Shown: positions 17,158 through 23,088 of the stretch, piece by piece
Position numbering within the stretch: position 1 is the first letter of the stretch
Layout of the letters: each line of letters begins with the position of its first letter
Assembly (NCBI GenBank): GCA_963755635.1
Contig: CAVWKS010000036.1
Location: 310,001-374,000, forward strand
Origin: AC-32 sp963755635
Lineage (GTDB): Bacteria; Actinomycetota; Thermoleophilia; Gaiellales; Gaiellaceae
Direction: 5' to 3'
Length of the DNA: 64,000 nt
The notes under the pieces: model-generated
The model's database searches: none
Seen by the model: only the letters and a program-made list of their open reading frames with translations
Told to the model about the DNA's origin: nothing
Made by a program: the position numbers and the translations under genes

Positions 17158-17548
17158 ATGGCCTACCACGTCGTCCGCGGCGCCGAGCTCGAGTGGGCGA
17201 CGCGTCCTCATCGAGCCCGACGAAGCACCGCGCCACGCCGCCTCGGTGACCGACGCCGCCGGCTTCGCGCACAGCCGCGCGAACCTCTGGCGCTACGAGC
17301 CCGGCGCCAAGGGCAGGCGCCACCGCGACCTGAACCAGGAGGAGACGTTCGTGCCGATCTCGGGGACGCTGACGATGTACCTCGGCGACCCGCCGGAGCG
17401 CGTCGACGCGAGCCCCGGCGATGTCGTCCACGTCGAGTCCGGCACGCCTCTCCAGGTCGTGAACCATGGCGACGACGAGCTTCTGCTCTACATCTACGGC
17501 GCTCCGCCCGAGACCGGCGGCGCCGAGTTCCTCGACTCCGCGGTCTAA
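17158..17548 (+). CDS. Cupin-fold protein B, paralogue of cupin A (frame break)
   Basis: Nearly the same as cupin A. It starts MAYHVVRGAELEWATRPH, then one extra base near 17212 (CTCATCGAG against CTCACGAG in copy A) shifts the frame. The rest continues as EPDEAPRHAASVTDAAGFAH and ends GGAEFLDSAV. Comparison with copy A locates the extra base precisely. The stop TAA overlaps the ATG of the next gene (TAATG), so the two are translationally coupled. That coupling links the cupin to the hydrolase. Function unknown. Confidence 0.75.
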
Positions 17549-18159
17549 TGCGACTTGCCGATGTGCGAGCAATTCGCTACGGCGACGTGCTCGTCGACGG
17601 CGAACGCTGGCCCGGCTTCCTGCACGTGATCGAGCATCCGCAAGGCCGCGTGCTCGTCGACACCGGTTTGATCGACTCGACTCCCGGCCTCGACCAGGCG
17701 TGGTCACCGCGTTTCGACCGGGACGCGATCCCGCGTGACGTCGCCTGCGTGATCAACACCCACCTGCACTTCGACCACTGCGGTGGAAATCGCCTCTTCG
17801 CCGGCTTGCCGATCTACGTGCAACGGCTCGAGCGCGAGGCGGCTCGGGCAGAGGGCTACACGATTGCGGAGTGGGTCGACTTCGAGGGCGCGACGTACGT
17901 CGAGCTAGAGGGCGAACAGAAGCTTCTGTCCGGCCTCCGCGTCGTCCCGACGCCGGGCCACACGCCTGGCCATCAATCGGTGCTGGTCGAGACCGACGAC
18001 GGCCTCGTGATCGTCGCGGGCGACGTCGCTCACAGCTGGAGCGAGTTCGACGTTCCCGAAAGCCCCGCCGCGGCGATGCTCACAGCCCTCGCCCCGAGAC
18101 GGATCTGGCTAGCGCATGAAGCCACGCCTCGGGACGATGCAACGCGATCACGGGCCTAG
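17548..18159 (+). CDS. Metallo-beta-lactamase-fold hydrolase (lactonase-like)
   Basis: 203 residues. It carries the zinc-binding motif INTHLHFDHCGGN, a downstream histidine in TPGHTPGHQS, and the bridging Asp in VIVAGDVAH, the normal MBL order. Size and motif spacing are close to small hydrolases such as N-acyl-homoserine lactonases, but the substrate cannot be inferred. The ATG overlaps the stop of cupin B (TAATG), so both are likely made from one transcript. Confidence 0.85.
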   Translation: MRLADVRAIRYGDVLVDGERWPGFLHVIEHPQGRVLVDTGLIDSTPGLDQAWSPRFDRDAIPRDVACVINTHLHFDHCGGNRLFAGLPIYVQRLEREAARAEGYTIAEWVDFEGATYVELEGEQKLLSGLRVVPTPGHTPGHQSVLVETDDGLVIVAGDVAHSWSEFDVPESPAAAMLTALAPRRIWLAHEATPRDDATRSRA

Positions 18160-18320
18160 AGGCGTGAGGTCGAGTACTCCTCGGCTACGCGCTTCGGGGC
18201 GCAGAACGCCCACGCATCCTCCACGAGCTCGCGCATCTCGTCCGCGTCGATCGCAGTGAAGAGCATAGGCGGCCAGGACGACCGGCCCGCGGCGGTTCCA
18301 GAAAGACAAAGGAGTGCTCG
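18156..18320 (-). pseudogene. Decayed MmcQ/YjbR-like gene end
   Basis: The minus strand reads LFTAIDADEMRELVEDAWAF and CAPKRVAEEY before a stop at 18156, which matches the C-terminal helix of MmcQ/YjbR proteins. The segment just upstream (GPVVLAAYALHC) is in another frame, and no N-terminal half can be joined. The rest of 18160-18617 holds no gene, only this remnant, two hairpins and the island boundary repeat. The family call is tentative. Confidence 0.35.
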
Positions 18321-18476
18321 TGGCTCCGTGGGCGATCTTCGCGGAGTTGGCACGAGAAGCACTTGACAGCCAGAGGTGTCCGACACGTTTTCTCCAGCCG
18401 GTCTCCGACGCCGCCGCGACCGACATGGCTGGCGCGGCTCCTTTCGGCCGGGATCGCCTTTAGGAGGGGGCACACA

Positions 18477-18495
18477 GGGGAAACCCGGTTTCCCC
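18477..18495. repeat. Hairpin GGGGAAAC/GTTTCCCC
   Basis: Perfect 8-bp arms (18477-18484, 18488-18495) with a 3-nt loop, just outside the island boundary. Role unknown. Confidence 0.4.
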
Positions 18496-18505
18496 AGTGA
18501 GGCGA

Positions 18506-18530
18506 GCAGCCCGCGCTTCGCGCGGGCTGC
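18506..18530 (-). terminator. GC-rich hairpin, probable displaced ssrA terminator
   Basis: GCAGCCCGCGC and GCGCGGGCTGC form an 11-bp stem with a 3-nt loop. On the minus strand it comes immediately after the displaced 3' fragment of ssrA (18535-18560). Before the island inserted, it would have lain just downstream of the tmRNA gene. It lacks a strong T-run, so the terminator call depends on position. Confidence 0.45.
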
Positions 18531-18534
18531 AAAG

Positions 18535-18560
18535 TGGAGGCGGCGGGAATCGAACCCGCG
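18535..18560 (-). repeat. att site copy 1 (displaced ssrA 3' end)
   Basis: 26 bases covering the T-arm and acceptor 3' strand of tmRNA, including GGTTCGATTCCCGCC on the minus strand. No matching tRNA body is attached, so it is an integration scar and not a tRNA gene. Confidence 0.85.
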
Positions 18561-18617
18561 CAAGGTTCCTCTCGATCGGGCTGACGAGCAGGTCAACGCG
18601 TGCTTGCCGGGACGCGG

Positions 18618-18968
18618 TTACCGCGCCGTCACCGACGAAACCGCTTCCAGCCAGTCGTTCCACTGCGCCGGGTCGCTCGTCCCTCCGTCCGGCTCCCACT
18701 CGGTCCACGAGAGAAGATCGAACACGTCCGGCTCTCCCGCGGTTCGGGACGAGAGCTCGGTTGAGGTGGCTTCAAGAAAGCGTCGCATTGCATCAAACGC
18801 GTCACGATCAGAGACCTGCGCGCTGCTCAGTTCGCGGTTGAGGCGCTCTTGGATGTCCGACTGTGTTGCGAGTCGCTCTCTGAGCTCGCGGAGATCGCAC
18901 GCCGCTCCGCGTGCGATGAACTGATCGAGGAATGCGAGTACAGCCTCGCGGACTTCCTCGCGGGACAT
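18618..18968 (-). CDS. Hypothetical island protein
   Basis: 116 residues, mainly helical and charged, with a helix-rich first half (REAVLAFLDQFIARGAACDL, then RERLATQSDIQERLN). The second half is acidic and aromatic (EPDVFDLLSWTEWEPDGG, DPAQWNDWLEAV). The latter looks like small immunity-type proteins, but I cannot name a family. It has its own -10 element at 18975-18980 and is divergent from the gene at 19030. The frame is intact, unlike most island genes. Confidence 0.55.
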   Translation of the reverse strand: MSREEVREAVLAFLDQFIARGAACDLRELRERLATQSDIQERLNRELSSAQVSDRDAFDAMRRFLEATSTELSSRTAGEPDVFDLLSWTEWEPDGGTSDPAQWNDWLEAVSSVTAR

Positions 18969-18980
18969 CCCCGGAGCCTA
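18969..18980 (-). promoter_or_regulatory. Leaderless -10 element
   Basis: On the minus strand TAGGCT (18980-18975), six bases, then ATG at 18968. It pairs back to back with the element for the gene at 19030. Confidence 0.5.
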
Positions 18981-19017
18981 TAGCGCCCGCCTGGCTACCA
19001 ACCTCCGCATCAGCGGT

Positions 19018-19029
19018 TACGTTCTTGAA
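19018..19029 (+). promoter_or_regulatory. Leaderless -10 element
   Basis: TACGTT (19018-19023), six bases, then ATG 19030. Confidence 0.5.
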
Positions 19030-19403
19030 ATGAACGAAGTTGTACGGGAGCTCGCCGCCGATTCCGGCGAGTTGCGCCACGTCACAGGCCGCCACGCGCC
19101 CTCGGGTTACGAAGTCCTTGAGTTGGTGTTCGATCGAGGGGTTCTTCGCCTCACCTGCGACGTCGACACCGACGAGATCGTCGCGGAAGTCGCAAGAGCA
19201 GCTACAACCAGCTTCGAAGGCATTCGAGACGACGAAGCCCTTGCGAGCCTCGTCGGCAAGGTCATCGAACTCGCCTGGACCATGGTGAATAGCCGTGGCT
19301 ACAGGGATGCCTTCGCTGTCTCGACATCGCGACCCGATCCGAGAGCTGTTGCCAGTTCGAGGTTGCTGCGTCGGCGATCACCATTCGGTCCGTTACTACC
19401 TGA
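19030..19403 (+). CDS. DUF6334-like small protein (frame break)
   Basis: About 124 residues after joining frames. Starts MNEVVRELAADSG and holds VLELVFDRGVLRLTCDVDTD, then LASLVGKVIELAWTMVNSRG and YRDAF. The pattern GKxIxxAWxMxNxxGYxDxF is typical of DUF6334, a family often found among polymorphic-toxin immunity genes. A one-base break near 19318 moves the end to another frame, which continues CCQFEVAASAITIRSV to the stop at 19401-19403 and completes the family pattern. The function is unknown, and an immunity-like role would be inference. Confidence 0.5.
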
Positions 19404-19437
19404 CCCGGACCCTGACGCCTCGAGATCGTCGACCCGC

Positions 19438-20021
19438 TCAGTCCATCGGAGGCTCGAAGAGGTCAAGATCGTCTTCGAGCCACCCGGAGTAGAACCAGAC
19501 GAGCTTCCGCTGCAGCTGCTGCGCGCCGCGGTAGGCGAGCTGCGAGACACGTTGGCCCTCGAGGAACGCGTGGTGCAGCGTGACCGGCATGTAGAGGAGC
19601 GCGACGCTCTCCGGCATCGAGAACTCGAGCTCGTCGACGTCGAGCGACGGCAGGTACATGTAGTTGATCAGGTGGTCGAACCGTCGAAGGTCGTCGAGCG
19701 CGGTCTCCTTGACGACGCCTCGCCTGACGAGCTCCACGAGCGGCAAGCACCGGCACGAGCGTCCTGACCGGGTGGCCGTAGCCGGCGGTTCCCTGAGCAC
19801 CCAGCGAGCAGCTCGGGGTGATCAACATCGCCGGCCCGAACTCGAGCGGCCCACTCAGGAATCGGCGACTGACCACCTCTCTCCTCGTCGACGACGAGCT
19901 CGTCGGCGGGCAGCGGGTATGCGAGCGGCACATCGCGAAACAGATCGCCCTGGCTGACGAGCTCGACGCGGTCGCGCTCGTAGTAGTCGGCGTTGGAAGG
20001 TCGCTCGGGTCTCGACGGCAT
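19438..20021 (-). CDS. Conserved protein paired with the HTH regulator (frame breaks)
   Basis: Reconstructed from three frames. It starts MPSRPERPSNADYYERDRVE, then VSQGDLFRDVPLAYPLPADE. The middle is SGPLEFGPAMLITPSCSLGA followed by YGHPVRTLVPV. The end runs RRFDHLINYMYLPSLDVDEL, MPESVALLYMPVTLHHAFLE and LVWFYSGWLEDD. Breaks fall near 19895 and 19760. The joined product is about 190 residues, soluble, with one conserved-looking cysteine (TPSCS). I do not recognise a named family. It lies 43 bases downstream of the HTH gene on the same strand, and the two form an operon. A regulator/effector pair is plausible. Confidence 0.55.
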
Positions 20022-20064
20022 CGGCGGGCCAGCCTATCGGCGCCCGCGGTCGGCTCTGACCGCG

Positions 20065-20332
20065 CTATTCGGTCGCGTCGCCGAAGACGAGCCGGCCGCT
20101 GCGCTTGCGGCCCGCGTTCGACGACGGGGCCCTCCGTCGCCGGCGCGAGCTGCTCGAACATCTCGCCGCGGAGCCGCTCGACGTCCTGGGCCGAGAAGCG
20201 GCGGTAGCCGCTACCGGGGAGGCGGACAGCGCGAAGGATGCCGCGCTCCTCCCAGTTACGGACTGTGTTCTCGTGCACGCCCAGAGCTCGGGCGGTGTCA
20301 CGGACGTTGAGGAGTTCTCTGGTTGCCATCAC
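20065..20332 (-). CDS. MerR/excisionase-type HTH regulator (frame break)
   Basis: About 89 residues. The N-terminus LNVRDTARALGVHENTVRNW followed by RLPGSGYRRFSAQDVERL is a helix-turn-helix with wing, as in MerR and excisionase proteins. A one-base break near 20125 joins to GRKRSGRLVFGDATE and the stop at 20065. It lacks a MerR effector domain, so it is either a small DNA-binding regulator of its own operon or the excisionase of the island. The start is GTG 20332 or ATG 20329, just after a good promoter (TATAGT). Confidence 0.7.
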
Positions 20333-20340
20333 TGGATCCG

Positions 20341-20369
20341 ACTATAGCTCGTATTGGTGTCTTTGTCGA
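20341..20369 (-). promoter_or_regulatory. Promoter of the HTH/partner operon
   Basis: On the minus strand TCGACA (20369-20364), a 17-bp spacer, and TATAGT (20346-20341), followed eight bases later by the GTG start. Five of six bases match the -35 consensus, and the -10 is strong. Confidence 0.6.
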
Positions 20370-20373
20370 GTAT

Positions 20374-20388
20374 GTGGACTTTATCCAC
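20374..20388. promoter_or_regulatory. Inverted repeat upstream of the HTH promoter
   Basis: GTGGA (20374-20378) and TCCAC (20384-20388) with a 5-nt spacer lie directly upstream of the -35 box. A candidate operator for the HTH protein. Confidence 0.4.
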
Positions 20389-20507
20389 TTCTGGCTATCG
20401 GAACAAGACCATCGGTCTAACTGACCTCTACGTACCGCAGTAGCCAGCGAGACGCAGATGCATCCCTTGGATGCTCGAGCTCCCGGCACCAGCGCGTCGG
20501 GGGCGAT

Positions 20508-20543
20508 CGGAACGATTCCGGCGCACCGCCTCGAATCGTTCCG
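20508..20543. repeat. 11-bp perfect inverted repeat in gene-free island segment
   Basis: CGGAACGATTC (20508-20518) and GAATCGTTCCG (20533-20543) flank 14 bases. The surrounding stretch 20389-20651 has no convincing gene, only this repeat and a small hairpin GCATCC-CTT-GGATGC at about 20458-20474. The core AATCGTTCC recurs at 22681-22689 next to the intact att copy, so this could be a recombinase arm site or a recombination-directionality site. Terminator function is also possible. Confidence 0.4.
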
Positions 20544-20651
20544 CTCGCGGGTTTCAGACGTGCTGTAGGTCGCGGTTTTCAGCACTTCTCGCAGAAGTGC
20601 ATCTGTGTCTCGCCGGTCCATCGTTGTCTGAGGGAGGCGGCTGGGCGGAGC

Positions 20652-21145
20652 TCAGAGCTCGATACCCAGGCCGAGCTCGTGCTCGAGCTCGATGAGGCGG
20701 CGGAGCTGGCGAAGCTTCTCAGCATCCTCGTCGCGGCCAAGTGCGGAGAGCATCCGTGCGAGGTCGCCCTTCGAGCGCGACCGCCGGTCGGAGTCCCTGG
20801 CCGATGAGGCTCACGGATCGCCGCGCGTCGGAGGTCGTCGTAGCCGCGCGTGCCGGCGGGCATCGGGATCGACCCGCAGCTCGCCGTGACGGAGTCATCA
20901 CCGTCGTCGGCTCTTCGGCGTCGAGGTCCGTCTCCCCCACGCCCAGCTCGTCGAGAGCCTCGGCGAGACGCCGGAGGTTCTCGGGTCTCGTCGACGGCGT
21001 GATGTCGACGCCCATGCGTGACCTCGTCGGCCCCTCGATCACGCGGGCGAGACCTCCGATCACGATGAACGACACACGGTGCCGGTCGAGCACGCTCGAG
21101 GAGGGCCCGCGGGTCGAACGGCTCGGACGAGCGGTCCGGACTCAC
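20652..21145 (-). CDS. Nucleotidyltransferase-fold protein of an XRE pair (frame breaks)
   Basis: Reconstructed across several frames. It starts at GTG 21145 with EPFDPRALLER, then HRVSFIVIGGLARVIEGPTR and GVDITPSTRPENLRRLAEAL, then GTRGYDDLRRAA. It ends DLARMLSALGRDEDAEKL and RRLIELEHELGLGIEL with the stop at 20652. The GG-containing loop followed by a D-x-D-like element matches MNT/AbiEii-type nucleotidyltransferases. Such proteins often form toxin-antitoxin or defence pairs with XRE regulators. The GTG overlaps the XRE stop (GTGA). At least three breaks suggest either poor read coverage or decay. Confidence 0.55.
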
Positions 21146-21434
21146 GTCTTCGGGAGGCCTTCAGAAGCTCCTGGAAGCGCTCCTGCGGCGACAGGCGAAG
21201 CTTCCGACGGAGAACCTTCTCCCCCGCCTCGTCGACCTCGGCCGGGCCGATGGAGACGTCGAGCTCGAAGCCGCAGGCGCGCACGAGCTGACGCAACGTC
21301 TCGAAGCTCGGCTCGACGGCCCCGCGTTCCCAGCGCGCGATCTGAGCGCGGTCTTTCCCGACACGAGCACCGAGCTCGCCCTGCGAGAGCCCGGCGAGGA
21401 GCCGCGCCTCCCTGATCAGCAGTCCACTCGTCAC
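21142..21434 (-). CDS. XRE-family HTH regulator (frame break near end)
   Basis: About 97 residues. The helix-turn-helix is clear: IREARLLAGLSQGELGARVG and then KDRAQIARWERGAVEPSFET, followed by LRQLVRACGFELDVSI. A shift near 21165 leads to EGLPKT and a TGA that overlaps the GTG of the nucleotidyltransferase gene, giving a normal GTGA junction. This is a two-gene operon typical of a regulator/toxin or regulator/nucleotidyltransferase pair. It is divergent from the recombinase gene, with repeats in the 66-bp gap. Confidence 0.7.
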
Positions 21435-21436
21435 GA

Positions 21437-21477
21437 CGGGCCGATTCTACCTCTCGGGCCGATTTCCTCTTTAGGAA
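21437..21477. promoter_or_regulatory. Operator region between XRE and recombinase genes
   Basis: CGGGCCGATT occurs twice as a direct repeat (21437-21446 and 21455-21464) with an 18-bp period. TTCCT/AGGAA arms form an inverted repeat (21464-21468 and 21473-21477). A minus-strand TAGAAT (21449-21444) could be the XRE -10 box. The layout suggests XRE binding that controls both directions. Confidence 0.45.
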
Positions 21478-21500
21478 CATTTTTGTTACTCTCAGCATCC

Positions 21501-22675
21501 ATGCCTCAACCAGGCCTCGCCCAGCTCAGCCTCGAGCTGCCGGCGACGGAGCCGGTCGAGGCACCGCCGCGCGCTCCGAAGCCGCGCGACGCCGCCGGCG
21601 CCGGGACGCTTCACTTGACGCTCGCCGAGGCCGCGCGGATCATGCGCGAGGCTGAGCGCATGAAGGACAAGTCGTACCGGGCGACGCCGATCGGCCTCGA
21701 GGTCGCCCACTTCATGCGCTGGTTCCGGAACGAGTACGGCGCGACCGCAGGAGACGCTGCGCGACTACGAGGCGATCCTGGCCAAGCTGGCGCTCGACCA
21801 TGCCGACCTCGAGCTCGCGGACTTCGAGCCGCCCGCGGGCACGACCTGCCTCCGCGAGTTCATCGACGAGCGCTGGGGCGATGCCGCCCCGCGGACGCGC
21901 AAGAAGGTGCGCGCCGTGCTCATGTCGCTTCTTCCGCTGGGCGCAGGGCGAGTTCAAGCTCCAGGGCAACCCGGTCGTCCCGATCCGCGAGCCCGCGGCT
22001 CCGCGACATCGAGCGTCCGCTCTTTCGACCGCGACGTCGTCGACCGGATCGTCGCCGCTCAGCCCGAGCTCCGCGATCGCGTCGCGCTCAAGCTGCCTCT
22101 TCCTGATCGGCATCCGCAAGGGATCGCTCGCCGCAGCTCCGCCTCAAGGACTTCGACCTCGGCCGGCGCCGCGTGCACGTGCACGGCCAAGGGCGGGAAG
22201 ATCCGCAACCTGCCCCTCCCCACCGAGGAGCTGCGGCAGGAGCTCGAGCTGCTCATCCTCGGGCGCGACCCGAACGAGTACCTGCTCTTCCCGCGAGGTC
22301 AAGGCGCCGCGCTGGCAGAAGGGCCAGGTCTCGGGCGAGGACAAGGCAGAGATCGCGGTCGTGCACGCGAACCGCCTCAAGCCGCTGAGCTCGACCGCCC
22401 TCCATCGCTGGTGGTACCGCTGCCTGCAGCGCGCCGGCGTCGTCGAGCCCGGGCAGACGAAGGGGATGAAGATGCACGCCGCCCGCTACACGGCCGGCAC
22501 GGAGTTCTACCTCGCGACCGGCGACATCCGAGCGACGCAGCAGCTGCTCGGTCATGAGGACATCGGCACGACGGCGAACATCTACGTCCAGCCGAACGAG
22601 GCGAGCCTCGAGCGCAAGCTCGCCGAGATCTACGAGTCGGGCGATGCGGACAAAGATTCCGCTCGCCCCCGCTAA
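21501..22675 (+). CDS. int: Tyrosine recombinase (island integrase) with multiple frame breaks
   Basis: Starts at ATG 21501. The N-terminal SAM-like domain includes LRDYEAILAKLALDHADLEL and WGDAAPRTRKKVRAVLMS. The catalytic domain has the first Arg in LIGIRKGSLA, the HxxR box in MKMHAARYTAGTEFYLATGD, and the tyrosine region LLGHEDIGTTANIYVQP. The conserved order R...HxxR...H...Y identifies a phage-type integrase. About seven one-base shifts occur between 21750 and 22305, yet family motifs are all retained. The gene ends 43 bases from the intact ssrA, its presumed target. As written the frame is not continuous. Confidence 0.8.
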
Positions 22676-22697
22676 ATCGCAATCGTTCCTCTCGCCA

Positions 22698-22707
22698 AAT
22701 CGCGATT
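22698..22707. repeat. Palindrome AATCGCGATT beside the att site
   Basis: Perfect 10-bp palindrome 11 bases from the att repeat. AAATCGC is also repeated directly at about 22674 and 22697. A candidate integrase arm or core-binding site. Confidence 0.35.
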
Positions 22708-22718
22708 AGCAGGGAAAA

Positions 22719-22744
22719 TGGAGGCGGCGGGAATCGAACCCGCG
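22719..22744 (-). repeat. att site copy 2 (inside intact ssrA)
   Basis: Identical to 18535-18560 over 26 bases. It forms the true 3' end of the tmRNA gene. Confidence 0.85.
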
Positions 22745-23083
22745 TCCGCGGAAGCTCCGTACAGAGCGTCTACAAGCTTAGGCTGCCGTTCAATTTCGCC
22801 CGCCGGCCGGTTGGCAGCCGACCAACCGCCGGGCTAGCCATCCTGAAGTGTCGCGCTCCGGGCGATTGGCTCTCCCTCGGCGCCGAGCCCGTTATCTGAC
22901 ACCGCTACCCGAGCCACGGGCCGAGCTCGGAGCGATGCGCTTCGCTACGGGTTAGGCAGCGAGAGCGAGTGCGTGATTGTTATCCGCACTTACGTTACGT
23001 CCCGGTTGTTTTACGAGGCCGACCGGGGACCTCGGCTTGCAGCTCTGCCGGAGAACCGACCACGTCGAAGCCAGGTCGCCCCC
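22719..23083 (-). ncRNA. ssrA: Transfer-messenger RNA
   Basis: 365 nt on the minus strand. The 5' GGGGGCG (23083-23077) pairs with the 3' CGCCTCC (22726-22720) to form the 7-bp acceptor stem. The T-arm reads GGTTCGATTCCCGCC. The tag reading frame lies at 22987-22952 and encodes ADNNHALALAA before TAA, with a resume codon GCG and the usual ALAA ending. CCA is not encoded. Together with SmpB (28413-28877) it rescues stalled ribosomes and tags incomplete proteins. The 3' end serves as the attachment site of the adjacent island and remains intact after integration. A minus-strand TACAAT at 23105-23100 may be its -10 box. Confidence 0.95.
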
Positions 23084-23088
23084 GTATG

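Larger units (their letters stand above)
18535..22744. mobile_element. ssrA-integrated genomic island (about 4.2 kb)
   Basis: Bounded by 26-bp direct repeats identical to the 3' end of the tmRNA gene (18535-18560 and 22719-22744). A tyrosine recombinase gene ends 43 bases from the intact ssrA, the usual arrangement for islands using tmRNA as attB. Cargo from left to right is a small hypothetical gene, a DUF6334-like gene, a conserved protein plus HTH regulator, a gene-free stretch with a long inverted repeat, a nucleotidyltransferase plus XRE regulator, and the recombinase. Frame breaks are denser here than in flanking DNA. No replication or conjugation genes are present, so it is a minimal integrative element or the remains of a larger one. 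Confidence 0.8.

Noticed and set aside
18535..18610. Apparent tRNA gene end
   Set aside because: Only the T-arm and 3' acceptor strand are present and they are identical to the ssrA end. No anticodon arm follows, so it is an att scar.
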